This document shows, piece by piece, positions 32,477-41,992 of a stretch of 64,000 nucleotides of DNA. The translations under genes were made by a program, and so were the position numbers. The notes under the pieces are model-generated. The model did not search any database and was not told the DNA's origin. It saw only the letters and a program-made list of their open reading frames with translations. The DNA is from DATAUD01 sp036501665 (GTDB lineage Bacteria > Verrucomicrobiota > Verrucomicrobiia > Limisphaerales > Palsa-1400), in assembly GCA_036501665.1 (NCBI GenBank), contig DASXZW010000060.1, positions 77,351-141,350 of the forward strand, read 5' to 3'. Numbering within the stretch: position 1 is the stretch's first letter; every line of letters starts with the position of its first letter.

Positions 32477-34314
32477 TATTGCGGGTGAACCCGGAGCGCG
32501 GCTGGTATAACGAAGTCGTGCTCCACGAAATTCTCGTATAGGTCGGCCGGAAATTCAAATATGAGCCGCTGCCCGTTGCGCATAATCGCCGCGTAAGGAT
32601 GGCTATAAAGCGAGCGGTCGCCGAACTCGATGTGGAGCGTCTCGATGCCTGCCGGGTGCTTGACCTCAAATTCCAGGCTGTGGTTCACCTTCCGGATGCC
32701 GAAATGATCGGAAGGATCGTCACCGATCCCGTCCCAATAAACCGCCGAAAGTTTTCCGATGCGGTGAACGCCTTCCTCGACCGAGAAAGAATTGATGAAC
32801 GGGGGGCCTTGATATCCCGGGGCAAAGGTCCATTCGCCCTCCGGGTCGCGCAGATATTTGCGCGTGGCGCCTTCCTGATGGATTGTTACGCTGACCACGT
32901 TGCTGCTCTCAAAATTCCAGATGCGGCGATCTCGCAATTGCCACGAAACCTGCGGCAGCCGGCCAAATTCATCGCGGCCAATCGTATTGACAAAATCCTC
33001 ATCAGTCCGGCGCTCGAAAACCTGGCCGTTCTTGTTCGTCCCAAATTCAAGATGCGCGAGCGAATTGCTTCCGACTTCGGGATTGAACTGGATCGCGTAC
33101 CGCAGCGCTGGATTAGTCAGTCCATATTCAGAATAATCCGCCACGACGGTTTTTTCGATGGCCGTTGTGATATTCGTCAGTGTTGACAGCCAAAATTCCA
33201 TCAAGCCGGCGTCCGCCAGAAATTTCTCGCGCCCTTCCACGTTCCATTCTCCGCCCTTGTTCTTGCGCACGACAAAGTCGTCCTCTCCATGCGTTTTGAT
33301 GGATTCAATTAAACTTGGAGAAAGGCTGATGAAATGTTGATCGAGGAAATTGGTGAAATCTCCCTGCCATCCGCCCAAAGTTTCGCGGGCGACCATGACG
33401 ATGTTGCTGGTTTCCTGTCGTCGCGCGTAAACCATCCCTGGCGCATTTGTCGGGCTGGAGCCAAGCTGCAAACCTGCCACGCGCGTTGGGCCATTTGAAA
33501 AAAGCAGCGTCAAATAAGGGGTTTGAGGCGAGGACTGCAAACCGAACCCCTCCAAATCCGCCTTTGGATCATCTGAAACGAATTTGCTGACTGGCAGCAT
33601 TGCGAGATGTTCCAATAAATCGGTGACCTTCGCGGTGTCCGCGCGCGCCGCGACGGGACGAACGAGAAACCAAAGGTGATTTGCCGGATCGCGCCGGAGT
33701 TGCAGTTCCCTTGCCACGGTTCGGATGGTCAATTGATCGAACGCAACATCAGATAGATTTAGCAGGGCAGGGTCGCGCCATCGGTCTTTGCTGGCAGGAA
33801 CGTCTTTCAAAAGCCCGGCATCCGTCAAGTAAATCGCCGTGCCACCGACGAGACTGATGAAAACTTCGTCGCCCATTGGAGTCACGTCGCCTACTTCCAG
33901 GCGATGGGCACCCGCAGCGTCTTCGAGGAGGATGGAATATTGCGGCTTTGTGAAACCGAACTGCGCCTGGGCGTTGGGCCGCTCTTTCAATTCCTGGTCG
34001 GTGATGCGATCCTTCCATTCCAAAGTGGTGAGATTTGAAAGCAGATTCTCAATCGGCTGCGCTTGCGCCGGGTAAGCAATGGGCTGCGTAAGACGCCACG
34101 AGTGGCTGCCAGGAGCAGAGCGTTGAACGTGAATCGCAGGCTGGCCCCACGGTTGAATTTCGACGTTTGTAATGGTGGCAGGATCGAGTCCCGGCAGAAC
34201 TGATCGGCTGGCCTGCCTCAATCGTTCCTGGCGGATCGGATATTCAATGAGGGCGATGAAGCCGAAAACTACGGCCGCTGCGGTCAACAGAACCCATGTC
34301 GGCTTCCAATTCAT
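32476..34314 (-). CDS. DUF4340 domain protein
   Basis: 612 residues: an N-terminal membrane helix (PTWVLLTAAAVVFGFIALI) and a periplasmic region with repeated DUF4340-type units (VEIQPWGQPAIHV..., FDQLTIRTVARELQLRRDP, VSVTIHQEGATRKYLRD). DUF4340 proteins regularly follow GldG-type proteins in ABC operons, as here. The role is not established; an accessory subunit of the transporter or a lipid-handling protein is plausible. Starts 6 bp after the GldG-like gene stops. Confidence 0.87.
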   Translation of the reverse strand: MNWKPTWVLLTAAAVVFGFIALIEYPIRQERLRQASRSVLPGLDPATITNVEIQPWGQPAIHVQRSAPGSHSWRLTQPIAYPAQAQPIENLLSNLTTLEWKDRITDQELKERPNAQAQFGFTKPQYSILLEDAAGAHRLEVGDVTPMGDEVFISLVGGTAIYLTDAGLLKDVPASKDRWRDPALLNLSDVAFDQLTIRTVARELQLRRDPANHLWFLVRPVAARADTAKVTDLLEHLAMLPVSKFVSDDPKADLEGFGLQSSPQTPYLTLLFSNGPTRVAGLQLGSSPTNAPGMVYARRQETSNIVMVARETLGGWQGDFTNFLDQHFISLSPSLIESIKTHGEDDFVVRKNKGGEWNVEGREKFLADAGLMEFWLSTLTNITTAIEKTVVADYSEYGLTNPALRYAIQFNPEVGSNSLAHLEFGTNKNGQVFERRTDEDFVNTIGRDEFGRLPQVSWQLRDRRIWNFESSNVVSVTIHQEGATRKYLRDPEGEWTFAPGYQGPPFINSFSVEEGVHRIGKLSAVYWDGIGDDPSDHFGIRKVNHSLEFEVKHPAGIETLHIEFGDRSLYSHPYAAIMRNGQRLIFEFPADLYENFVEHDFVIPAALRVHPQ

Positions 34315-34320
34315 TCGCGG

Positions 34321-35838
34321 TCAGCTCCGCCTTCGCAGCCAGACCAGCGCGCCGAGCGCCAGGACCCCGCCGGGCATTGCCGCGAGGAACAGCCATTGAA
34401 CAGTCGCCGTTTGGGACTTCGTCATGTAAAGCCTATATTCACGAATCGGCTGCGGGCCCAGTCCGGCAAGGAGCACTTGCGGGCGATCCAGTAGCCAGTT
34501 CAAAGCCAAACCGGCGAAGTATCGATTGCCGGACACCTGGTCGATTACCTGGTCGTCCAGGAAATCAGTGTCCCCGCCAACCACAATGCGCGTGCCCCCG
34601 GACCGCGTCGAATTGACTCCGTTGATAACACCTTGCTCAACGGCGACGAGAAGGGGAAAGACTCCCTTGTCGCCAGATTCATCCACGCTGTTGGTGCTTG
34701 TGACCGCAAGGTACTTGACTTCGGGCGCGCCGGGCACTTTGCTTTGCGCTTTGGGACCGTAAACCGGGCGCGGCAAGATCATCAAAAGCGGCAACTTTTG
34801 GTTGGCCAATGGATCGACGATTGGATGATCGGGAACCCACTGCGCATAAAAAGTGTATCGATCCACGTTGTCAGCAGGGTCAAGGTCCACCACCCGGTTT
34901 GTCCGCACCGTGACCCCCCATTGCTCGAGAACTCCTTCAAGGCCGGACTCTCCATTCAACAACGCAAGCATCCTCCCGCCCTGTTTCAGATAAAGCGAAA
35001 TCTTGGCCAACTCGTCCGACGGGATTCTCCCTGAGTGCGCCCCCGCAGCGACAATGAGCAGTTGGCAATCAGGCGGAATGCTGTTGGTCCCGCGCAACAA
35101 AAGCCGGTCCCAATCGCAATTGATTTCCTTTTTCAGAACCGACGCCAGCTTGGAGTAAGCGGACGCGGGGAGTTTGGCGTCGGGGTTGGTCGGATCACCC
35201 GGGTCGTTTTCGCCGTGGCCGGTGAGAAAATAGGTCTTGAGCGCCTGCGGATAACTGACCGCATAGATGTCTCCGGTGAAATACATTTCCCCCTTGTACG
35301 CGCTCCGGCGGACATATTTGCTTTTTCCCGCGAGCAAATCACTGTAATCGAACTGTGCCAGTTCGCCGGCGAAAACAAATTTTGAGTGGCCGTTGCTTTG
35401 AAAGATCACAAAATCCTTTACCAGGAAATCCTTCTGGTCCATTCCGCCGATGTTGTTCGTCGCGAGCAATTCCTTCGCCGCGCCAATGAATCGCGTATAA
35501 TCAAGCGTGCTGACGTGAATTCGCTTGGGGTTCGTGCGTTGATATTCGTTCAACAGCGACTTCGTTAGCTGATAAATTTCGGCGTTCTCATCGGTTGGAT
35601 GGAAAAAGATCGTGATGTTGACGTCGTTGGTGAGGCTGTCAAGCACATGAATGGTCTGGTCAGACAATTTGAACGCCGCGTCGCGGGAAAGTTGGAGCCG
35701 CTTGAAATACCCGGCTGCCAGATAATTCGCCATGACCACCAGCGCCAGGACTGCGACGACTGCCAGGAACGTATTCAAGGCAATCGACCAGCGTTGGCTG
35801 CCGGAAAAGCTGGGTGGGGGATCTTGGGGGGTTGCCAT
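34321..35838 (-). CDS. GldG-like auxiliary component of an ABC transporter
   Basis: 505 residues, two transmembrane helices (IALNTFLAVVAVLALVVMANY near the N-terminus; WLFLAAMPGGVLALGALVW at the C-terminus) around a large periplasmic domain of the GldG/IFT52-like ABC_transp_aux type (KLSDQTIHVLDSL, ITIFFHPTDENAEIYQL, FLTGHGENDPGD, GGRMLALLNGESGLEG). In Bacteroidetes GldA/F/G are associated with gliding; in other phyla the same set occurs without gliding. The ATG at 35838 sits next to the permease stop; a TTG at 35862 is the alternative. Confidence 0.9.
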   Translation of the reverse strand: MATPQDPPPSFSGSQRWSIALNTFLAVVAVLALVVMANYLAAGYFKRLQLSRDAAFKLSDQTIHVLDSLTNDVNITIFFHPTDENAEIYQLTKSLLNEYQRTNPKRIHVSTLDYTRFIGAAKELLATNNIGGMDQKDFLVKDFVIFQSNGHSKFVFAGELAQFDYSDLLAGKSKYVRRSAYKGEMYFTGDIYAVSYPQALKTYFLTGHGENDPGDPTNPDAKLPASAYSKLASVLKKEINCDWDRLLLRGTNSIPPDCQLLIVAAGAHSGRIPSDELAKISLYLKQGGRMLALLNGESGLEGVLEQWGVTVRTNRVVDLDPADNVDRYTFYAQWVPDHPIVDPLANQKLPLLMILPRPVYGPKAQSKVPGAPEVKYLAVTSTNSVDESGDKGVFPLLVAVEQGVINGVNSTRSGGTRIVVGGDTDFLDDQVIDQVSGNRYFAGLALNWLLDRPQVLLAGLGPQPIREYRLYMTKSQTATVQWLFLAAMPGGVLALGALVWLRRRS

Positions 35839-35839
35839 C

Positions 35840-36589
35840 TTATTTCCAGCGCCGGCTTTCAATCACCCGGTAAGTCAGGAACAAAAAGAATACGCAGGCT
35901 GTCACATAGAAAGCGATGTAGCGCGTGTCCACCACGCCTCGCGCAAAGTCCTTCATTTGTTCCAGGATGCAAACCGTGTTCAGCGCCTCCACTTCCCAGC
36001 TTTTTTGCGGCGCCAGCGGTTCGTTGAGGTAACTGGCAAAGAAAAACGCCAGTCCGATGGCAAAGCTGATCATCGCGGCTACAATCTGATTTTTGGTCAA
36101 CGCCGAGGCAAAGCAGCCAATCGACATGTAAAGAATTCCCACCAGGAAAATTCCCAGAAACGTGCTGCCGAGCGTGCCGGGATCGAGCATGTTGGACCCC
36201 CGGCTGAAATACTTTAAGACGAGAATGCAGATCAGCAGCGGCAGCCACATGATCATGTAAAAAATAATCGCCGCGGAAAATTTTGCCACCACCACGGCGA
36301 TGTCGCTTACCGGCGTTGTCATCAGCGTTTCGAATGTCCCTGAATATTTTTCCTGCGCAAACAACCTCATCGTGATGATTGGCGCGGAAAACAGGACGAT
36401 CAACCAGTAGCAGAGGCTGAGGAAAATTTCGGTGATCGGCATCGGCGTCGGCTCGGCCTGCAATTGACGCAGGAGGATGACGAAACTCAATCCTGTCAAA
36501 AACACGGCCCCGGCGATCACCACGTAACCAATCCAGGAATAAAAAAATGTTCCCAACTCCCGTCGCGTGAGTGTGATGTACGCCTGCAT
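35840..36589 (-). CDS. ABC-2 type transporter permease (GldF-like)
   Basis: 249 residues with six predicted membrane helices (YVVIAGAVFLTGLSFVILL, CYWLIVLFSAPIITMRLF and others) and the conserved loop EEKYSGTFETLMTTPVS-like sequence seen here as AQEKYSGTFETLMTTPVSD. This is the single-permease type that pairs with the preceding ATPase, whose stop it overlaps by one base. The GldG-like gene starts immediately after it. Export substrate unknown. Confidence 0.92.
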   Translation of the reverse strand: MQAYITLTRRELGTFFYSWIGYVVIAGAVFLTGLSFVILLRQLQAEPTPMPITEIFLSLCYWLIVLFSAPIITMRLFAQEKYSGTFETLMTTPVSDIAVVVAKFSAAIIFYMIMWLPLLICILVLKYFSRGSNMLDPGTLGSTFLGIFLVGILYMSIGCFASALTKNQIVAAMISFAIGLAFFFASYLNEPLAPQKSWEVEALNTVCILEQMKDFARGVVDTRYIAFYVTACVFFLFLTYRVIESRRWK

Positions 36590-37542
36590 CAGCGCGTCTC
36601 CTCCTCGCTCTCCGGTCGCGTAAGCCGGATATAAACATCCTCAAGTGAATGACGCAGCCGGAACAACTCCCGCAGCTTCCAATTCCGATCTCGAACTGCA
36701 TCAAAAATCTTTGGCCGCAAATCTTGTCCGCCGACAGCGGTCAACGAGCAGCGGTGGTAATCGCCTTCGCAAGGCGCGATATTGAAATGGGCGACTTCCG
36801 CCATGCTTTCCCAGCAAGCCTGCAAATCTTCGAGAGGCGCGGCAATTTCCGCAATGATATGCCCGGTTCGACCCATCGACTTTTCGAGATTTTCTGGTGT
36901 GTCCGAAGCGAGAATCCGTCCGTCTCGCATGATCATCACACGGTTACAGGTCATCTCGACTTCCGGCAGAATATGGCTCGAAATAAGCACCGTGTGGTGA
37001 GTTCCCAATTCTTTAATGAGTTGCCGAACGACGCGAATCTGGCTTGGGTCGAGGCCAATGGTCGGTTCGTCCAAAATAATTAGCTGCGGCTCATGCACCA
37101 GGGCATCAGCAAGCCCGACCCGCTGGCGATAACCTTTTGACAGTTGCCCGACGATTCGTTTGCTGACGTCGTTCAAGCCGCACTGCGCGATGACTGCATC
37201 GACCCGTTGGCGCGAACGGCTGAGCCCAAGCCCTTTGAGCCTTGCGCGAAACTTTAAATACTCGCGCACGCGCATGTCGTCGTGGAGCGGATTATTCTCC
37301 GGCATATAGCCTATACTCCGTCGCACCTCGTTAGCTTGCGTAAAAACATCAAGTCCCGCGACGCGCGCTGTCCCGGACGTTGCAGGGATGAAGCACGAGA
37401 GAATACGCATGGTTGTGCTCTTGCCCGCGCCGTTGGGGCCGAGCAAGCCGACGATCTCACCGCGATTGACGGTAAACGAAAGGTCCGACACCGCAGTGTT
37501 GCCCGCGTAGCGCTTGGTCAAGTTGGAAACTTCGATCATCAT
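36589..37542 (-). CDS. ABC transporter ATP-binding protein (GldA-like)
   Basis: 317 residues. Walker A GPNGAGKST, Q-loop region, signature LSKGYRQRVGLADAL, Walker B LIILDEPTIGLDP and the H-loop SSHIL are intact. The C-terminal ~80 residues form the extension common to this subfamily. Two ATGs are adjacent at the start (MMIEV). It is the first gene of the ABC-permease-GldG-DUF4340-AsmA unit and lies 15 bp after the protease gene on the same strand. Confidence 0.93.
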   Translation of the reverse strand: MMIEVSNLTKRYAGNTAVSDLSFTVNRGEIVGLLGPNGAGKSTTMRILSCFIPATSGTARVAGLDVFTQANEVRRSIGYMPENNPLHDDMRVREYLKFRARLKGLGLSRSRQRVDAVIAQCGLNDVSKRIVGQLSKGYRQRVGLADALVHEPQLIILDEPTIGLDPSQIRVVRQLIKELGTHHTVLISSHILPEVEMTCNRVMIMRDGRILASDTPENLEKSMGRTGHIIAEIAAPLEDLQACWESMAEVAHFNIAPCEGDYHRCSLTAVGGQDLRPKIFDAVRDRNWKLRELFRLRHSLEDVYIRLTRPESEEETR

Positions 37543-37557
37543 GGCATTTGAAATTTC

Positions 37558-38916
37558 CTACCTGAGCCGAAGGTCCGTTTGTCCCCGTTGATAGCCAAGG
37601 ATCACATTGCCGCGCGTGACAGGCACCAACACGTTTAACGCTGTCTGCGAGCTTTTTTTGATGTCAGATAAAGCCAGAAATGCATCAAGGAAGTTATGCA
37701 CCGGATGCCCCTCAATTCCTGTGACGACAAAATATTCTTGAAGCGAGGCTTTTTCCGCAGGCCCGCCTTTCTCCACGCGCGAAACCAGCAAGCCGGATTC
37801 CAGACCGCCGACCCGTTGAAGGCCGAGTTGACTGACCAATTCGCTGGTAAGCTCCTGCAAATCCACCCCAAGACGTTGACGAAACAATTCGGCGAAAGGC
37901 AACATGCGAACCTGGACATTCCGCAATTCGCCGTCGCGCGCCACAGACAAATCGACCATCATTTTCTGGCTCTCGCGAAGGGTTCGGTTCAAATCAATGT
38001 AATCGGACGCGGGATGTCCGTTTATCGACATGATATCGTCGCCGATTCTGAGACCCGCTTCCTCGGCAGGACTATCAGGATCGACTTTCTTAACAATCAG
38101 CGGCGGCGTCACGCTGACATGCGCGCCAAACCAGCGCGAAGCAGTCTCTGGATTAAAAATATCCGCCAGCGCTTCCCGCACTTCGTTTACCGGAATCGCA
38201 AAACCGATTCCATTAGCCCCTTGAATAATGGCAACGTTGAGGCCGATCAAATCGCCTCGCAAATCGACCAACGGACCGCCGCTGTTGCCGGGATTGATCA
38301 TGGCGTCGGTTTGCAGCCAGTTTTCCATTTTCAACTCTTCGTTCTCCTTCGGAACTGCGCGTTGTTTGGAACTGAGAATGCCCCGGCTTACCGATTCGCC
38401 CAACCCGAATGGATTTCCCAGCGCAACAACAGTCTCGCCAAGAAGAAGATCACCGTCCGAAGCCAGCTTGATCGCTTTGAACTTTTCGCCCTTGTGCTTC
38501 GCTTTAATTTTCAAAAGGGCAACGTCAATTGCGGAAGTGGCGACGTATTTTTGCACTTCGTAAAGCCCTCCGCCAGCCGCTTCGGAAAGTTTCACCTGGA
38601 TGCGGTTGGCGCGTTTTACGACGTGCAAGTTGGTCAGAATATAGCCGTCGTCTGAAATAATGACGCCGGAGCCGAGAGATTGCCGGACTTCCGGACGGCT
38701 GGGATAACCGTAAAAACGCCGCCAAAAATCGTCATAAGGATCGTGGGTTTCTACGATGGTTTCCGTCGCGACGTTGACCACGGAGGGCATATCCTCCTCG
38801 ACGACCTGGACGATTGCATCCCGGCGTATGTCACTTGTGGCATCAAGTTTTGGCGCCGCCGTCAGAAGAGACAGCGCCAGACACCAGCAAATAATATGGG
38901 GCCTTCTTATCGTCAT
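37558..38916 (-). CDS. Deg-type (HtrA-like) serine protease with PDZ region
   Basis: 452 residues. Signal peptide (IICWCLALSLLTAAPKLDA) then a trypsin-like domain with the full triad: His in TNLHVVKR, Asp in AIDVALLKI, Ser in NPGNSGGPL. A first PDZ domain follows (PPLIVKKVDPDSPAEEAGLRIGD), then a divergent second one (GLLVSRVEKGGPAEKASLQ). It should degrade or refold periplasmic proteins. The frame extends to 39000, but the ATG at 38916 directly precedes the signal peptide. It lies 15 bp before the ABC ATPase gene and may be co-transcribed. Confidence 0.9.
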   Translation of the reverse strand: MTIRRPHIICWCLALSLLTAAPKLDATSDIRRDAIVQVVEEDMPSVVNVATETIVETHDPYDDFWRRFYGYPSRPEVRQSLGSGVIISDDGYILTNLHVVKRANRIQVKLSEAAGGGLYEVQKYVATSAIDVALLKIKAKHKGEKFKAIKLASDGDLLLGETVVALGNPFGLGESVSRGILSSKQRAVPKENEELKMENWLQTDAMINPGNSGGPLVDLRGDLIGLNVAIIQGANGIGFAIPVNEVREALADIFNPETASRWFGAHVSVTPPLIVKKVDPDSPAEEAGLRIGDDIMSINGHPASDYIDLNRTLRESQKMMVDLSVARDGELRNVQVRMLPFAELFRQRLGVDLQELTSELVSQLGLQRVGGLESGLLVSRVEKGGPAEKASLQEYFVVTGIEGHPVHNFLDAFLALSDIKKSSQTALNVLVPVTRGNVILGYQRGQTDLRLR

Positions 38917-39016
38917 AATGCCGACAGGCCCGGACAGAGTTTTGTTCAAACAGCCTGCGTCATCTGGCATTAAATTTGCAAAACCGCTCTTAAAAAGCAA
39001 TGCAATGAATGATTTA

Positions 39017-39781
39017 CTAACGCTTGAACTTCAAGTTTGTATGAACGACTCGCGTAATGTATTCCTTCGCAAGCTCAATGGATTTGACGAGCGATTTTCC
39101 CCGGGCCAGTCCGGCGGTGATTGCGGCGGAGTAAGTGCAACCTGTGCCATGAAGCTTCACCCCTCGTGCGCGCGGCGCGGAAAACATCCATTCTCCGTCG
39201 TCTGAACTGAGGAAGTCCAAAGCCTCATTTGTGCCGGGCAAATGACCGCCCTTGACCAAAGCCGCGCAACCAAACTTCTTGTGGATTTGTCGAGCCGCAG
39301 CGCGGAGGTCGTCGATGGTCTCGATTTTGGCGCCCATTAAAACTTCAGCCTCGGCGACGTTCGGCGTGACAAGCGTTGCCAGCGGCAATAATTTGTTTTG
39401 AAGGGTTTTAACACCTTCCACGCTCAAAAGCCTTCGTCCGCTGGTGGAAATGATGACCGGGTCCACGACTAATTTGATCTTCGGCATTCGTCGGAAAAAC
39501 TTTGAGACCTCGAGGACTATTTCTGCGGAATAAAGCATCCCGGTCTTCGCTGCCGCGATGGAAAATTCCTCTGCAACAGCCTCAAGTTGCGCGCGCACCA
39601 TCGCGGGCGAGCACGGCTCGATGGAGGTGACGGCTCGTCGATTTTGCGCGGTGATGCAAGTGATTGCCGTGGTTCCATGCACCTTCAGCGCGGCAAAAGT
39701 TTTCAAGTCCGCCTGTATTCCCGCCTCGCCGCCGCTATCCGATCCGGCGACGCTCAAAGCCGCTGGCAAATATGTTCGCAT
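39017..39781 (-). CDS. thiD: Hydroxymethylpyrimidine (phospho)kinase ThiD
   Basis: About 254 residues. Phosphorylates HMP and HMP-P for thiamine synthesis. Motifs: AGSDSGGEAGIQADLKTF at the N-terminus, ITAQN, VDPVIISTSGRRLL, TPNVAEAEVL, ALVKGGHL and the C-terminal anion-hole GTGCTYSAAI. The start at 39781 has GGAAGTGGG upstream; an ATG at 39796 adds five residues, and the longer frame to 39877 would run into the divergent AbrB-type gene. No other thi genes nearby. Confidence 0.93.
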   Translation of the reverse strand: MRTYLPAALSVAGSDSGGEAGIQADLKTFAALKVHGTTAITCITAQNRRAVTSIEPCSPAMVRAQLEAVAEEFSIAAAKTGMLYSAEIVLEVSKFFRRMPKIKLVVDPVIISTSGRRLLSVEGVKTLQNKLLPLATLVTPNVAEAEVLMGAKIETIDDLRAAARQIHKKFGCAALVKGGHLPGTNEALDFLSSDDGEWMFSAPRARGVKLHGTGCTYSAAITAGLARGKSLVKSIELAKEYITRVVHTNLKFKR

Positions 39782-39825
39782 CAAGCCCACTTCCATTTTT
39801 TTTGGCAGGTGGCAGTATAAAAGTA

Positions 39826-40107
39826 GTGAACACTGACACGATACAAATCGATAGGGCAGGCCGCGTCGCCCTGGCAAAATGGCTTCGCGACAAGCTTGGT
39901 CTTGTTCCTGGAGATAAACTTCGAATCTCGGTCGAGGGGCGCGGATTTAAAATTGAGCCTTTAGGCAATACCGACGAACTTGTCAGAAAGGGCGGGGTTT
40001 TAGTCTTTACTGGACGATTTTCTAAACGGATAACCGTGAAAAAGGTCAACGAGCTCATTAACTCGACACGCAGGCATCGCCATACCGACAGAGTCACGCC
40101 GACGTGA
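39826..40107 (+). CDS. AbrB/MazE-type DNA-binding protein (antitoxin-like)
   Basis: 93 residues from a GTG start. The N-terminal ~45 residues form a SpoVT-AbrB swapped-hairpin domain: IQIDRAGRVALAKWLRDKLGL, VPGDKLRISVEGRGFKIEP. The C-terminal part is basic (SKRITVKKVNELINSTRRHRH). Such proteins are usually antitoxins with a PIN toxin downstream, but the next gene is polX, so it is either solitary or a regulator. The start was chosen because the frame upstream lies antisense to thiD. Confidence 0.72.
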   Translation: MNTDTIQIDRAGRVALAKWLRDKLGLVPGDKLRISVEGRGFKIEPLGNTDELVRKGGVLVFTGRFSKRITVKKVNELINSTRRHRHTDRVTPT

Positions 40108-40150
40108 TGACGGCATGACAATCGCGCGTCGTCTTGGTAATTTACCGAAG

Positions 40151-41905
40151 ATGACAAGAGACCAGATAGCAGAAGTTTTGACGGAGATTGCGACCTTGCT
40201 CGAACTTAAAGGCGAAAATCCTTTCAAATCCCGCGCTTACACCAATGCCGCCCGCGCGATCGAAGCCAGCGCCCAACCGTTGGAAAAATATTTCGGCGAG
40301 AACTGCACCGAGCGTTTCAAAGGCGTCGGCGATGGCATTCATCCAAAGATTTGCGAGTTGCTTCAAACCGGCAAGCTCGCCTACTACGATGAGTTGAAAG
40401 CTTCTGTGCCACCCGGACTCGTTGCGATGCTGAATATTCCAGGTCTCGGACCGAAAAAGGTCAAGGCGATGCACGATAAACTCGGAATCGAAACCGTCGA
40501 ACAGTTGGAACAGGCGTGCAAGGATGGAAAAGTTGCGATCCTGGATGGGTTCGGTGAAAAAACTCAGGCGAAAATCATCGAGGGGATCAATTTCCGGCGT
40601 CAATACGCCTCGCGCCATTTGCTGAGCGATGCTCTGCTCGCTGCGGAACCGATTCTGGAAAGTTTGCGCGGGCATCCCGATGTCACCCGATGCAGCACCG
40701 CTGGAAGCCTCCGGCGTTCCAAGGAAATTATTGGCGACATCGATTTTCTGGTTTCCTCGCGCAATCCCGCGTCGGTCATCGACGCCTTTACGCAGCAACC
40801 CGGCATTCTCAGCGTTTCTGCGAAAGGTGAAACCAAAGCGAGTGTCGTTTTGACTGGAGGCATTCAGGCGGACTTGCGTGTTGTGAAAGACGCGGAGTTT
40901 CCGTTCGCGCTCGCTTATTTCACGGGCAGCAAGGAACACAACATCGTCATGCGCCAGCGCGCCATTCAACGAGGCTTGCGCCTGAACGAATACGGCCTTT
41001 TCAAATCGGACGTCGAAACGCGCGATCCAAAGCTGCTTGTCGCGTGCAACACGGAGGACGAAATTTTTCAGACGCTTGGCCTGACGTATATCCCGCCGGA
41101 ACTGCGTGAAGACTCTGGAGAATTTGCCGCTGCTGAAAAAAACGCTTTGCCGCGTCTTGTGGAATGGAACCAACTCAAAGGCTCGCTGCACAACCACTCG
41201 AATTGGAGCGACGGCAAGGATACGTTGGAGGAGATTGCTCATTTCATTACCGAATTGGGTTGCTCCTATTGGGCGATCACCGATCACTCCAAGGCGTCAT
41301 ACCAGGCGAATGGTCTTCAACCTGAACGTGTCCGCGAACAAATCAAGGCCGTGCGCGCGTTAAACAAAAAGCTGGCCGGGGAAGGGGAGGATTTCGAGTT
41401 ATTGACAGGAACTGAAGTGGACATTCTCGTTGGCGGACAACTGGATTTCGACGACGATTTGCTTGCGGAATTGGATGTTGTTGTCGCCAGCATTCACCAG
41501 GGATTCACACAGAGCGAAGCGGAAACAACGAAGCGCTTAATCATGGCCGCCGAAAACCCGAATGTTCACATGCTCGGCCATTTGACCGGCCGGCTTTTGT
41601 TGGAGCGCGAGCCTTACAAAGTAAACCAAGGCGCGGTGATCGACGCTTGCGCCGCGACCGGCACATGGATCGAACTCAACGCCAGCCCGATGCGATTCGA
41701 TATGGACTGGCGACTCTGGCATCAGGCGAAGGAAAAAGGCGTCAAGTGTGTCATTAACTGCGACGCCCATCGCCTTGGCCATTCGCAATTTCTTCGACTT
41801 GGCGCAGGCCTCGCCCGCAAAGGCTGGCTTGAACCCAAGGACGTCATCAACACGCTGCCTCTGGACAAGCTCAAGCAGGAGCTGAAACGCAAACGCAGTC
41901 GATAA
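40151..41905 (+). CDS. polX: DNA polymerase/3'-5' exonuclease PolX
   Basis: 584 residues: an N-terminal polymerase-beta-like part (8-kDa domain beginning DQIAEVLTEIATLLELKGEN; helix-hairpin-helix IPGLGPKKVKAMHDKLG; nucleotidyl-transfer aspartates in IGDIDFLV and DLRVV) and a C-terminal PHP exonuclease domain (LHNHSNWSDGKDT, YWAITDHSK, HMLGHLTGR, INCDAHR). PolX fills short gaps in base-excision repair. The ATG at 40151 matches the family start; an in-frame ATG at 40115 would add 12 residues. It begins 43 bp after the AbrB-type gene. Confidence 0.93.
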   Translation: MTRDQIAEVLTEIATLLELKGENPFKSRAYTNAARAIEASAQPLEKYFGENCTERFKGVGDGIHPKICELLQTGKLAYYDELKASVPPGLVAMLNIPGLGPKKVKAMHDKLGIETVEQLEQACKDGKVAILDGFGEKTQAKIIEGINFRRQYASRHLLSDALLAAEPILESLRGHPDVTRCSTAGSLRRSKEIIGDIDFLVSSRNPASVIDAFTQQPGILSVSAKGETKASVVLTGGIQADLRVVKDAEFPFALAYFTGSKEHNIVMRQRAIQRGLRLNEYGLFKSDVETRDPKLLVACNTEDEIFQTLGLTYIPPELREDSGEFAAAEKNALPRLVEWNQLKGSLHNHSNWSDGKDTLEEIAHFITELGCSYWAITDHSKASYQANGLQPERVREQIKAVRALNKKLAGEGEDFELLTGTEVDILVGGQLDFDDDLLAELDVVVASIHQGFTQSEAETTKRLIMAAENPNVHMLGHLTGRLLLEREPYKVNQGAVIDACAATGTWIELNASPMRFDMDWRLWHQAKEKGVKCVINCDAHRLGHSQFLRLGAGLARKGWLEPKDVINTLPLDKLKQELKRKRSR

Positions 41906-41929
41906 AGCTCATAAAATTCATATCTTCGC

Positions 41930-41945
41930 ATCAGGATATATTGAT
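41930..41945. promoter_or_regulatory. Candidate palindromic operator upstream of metH
   Basis: ATCAGGATATATTGAT is an imperfect palindrome (12 of 16 positions symmetric) about 48 bp before the metH ATG, and a second half ATATC lies just upstream. AT-rich dyads of this general shape are used by ArsR-family regulators of the methionine/SAM cycle (SahR type, known in Proteobacteria). No regulator gene is adjacent, so the assignment is tentative. Confidence 0.3.
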
Positions 41946-41992
41946 TTAAGACTTGCGCAACTTCGCTCAAAGCCATATTGTCACTTGTAATA

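Noticed and set aside
41906..41992. Possible SAM or cobalamin riboswitch before metH
   Set aside because: The leader is only 87 nt and shows no B12-box or SAM-riboswitch core; only a short palindrome is visible.
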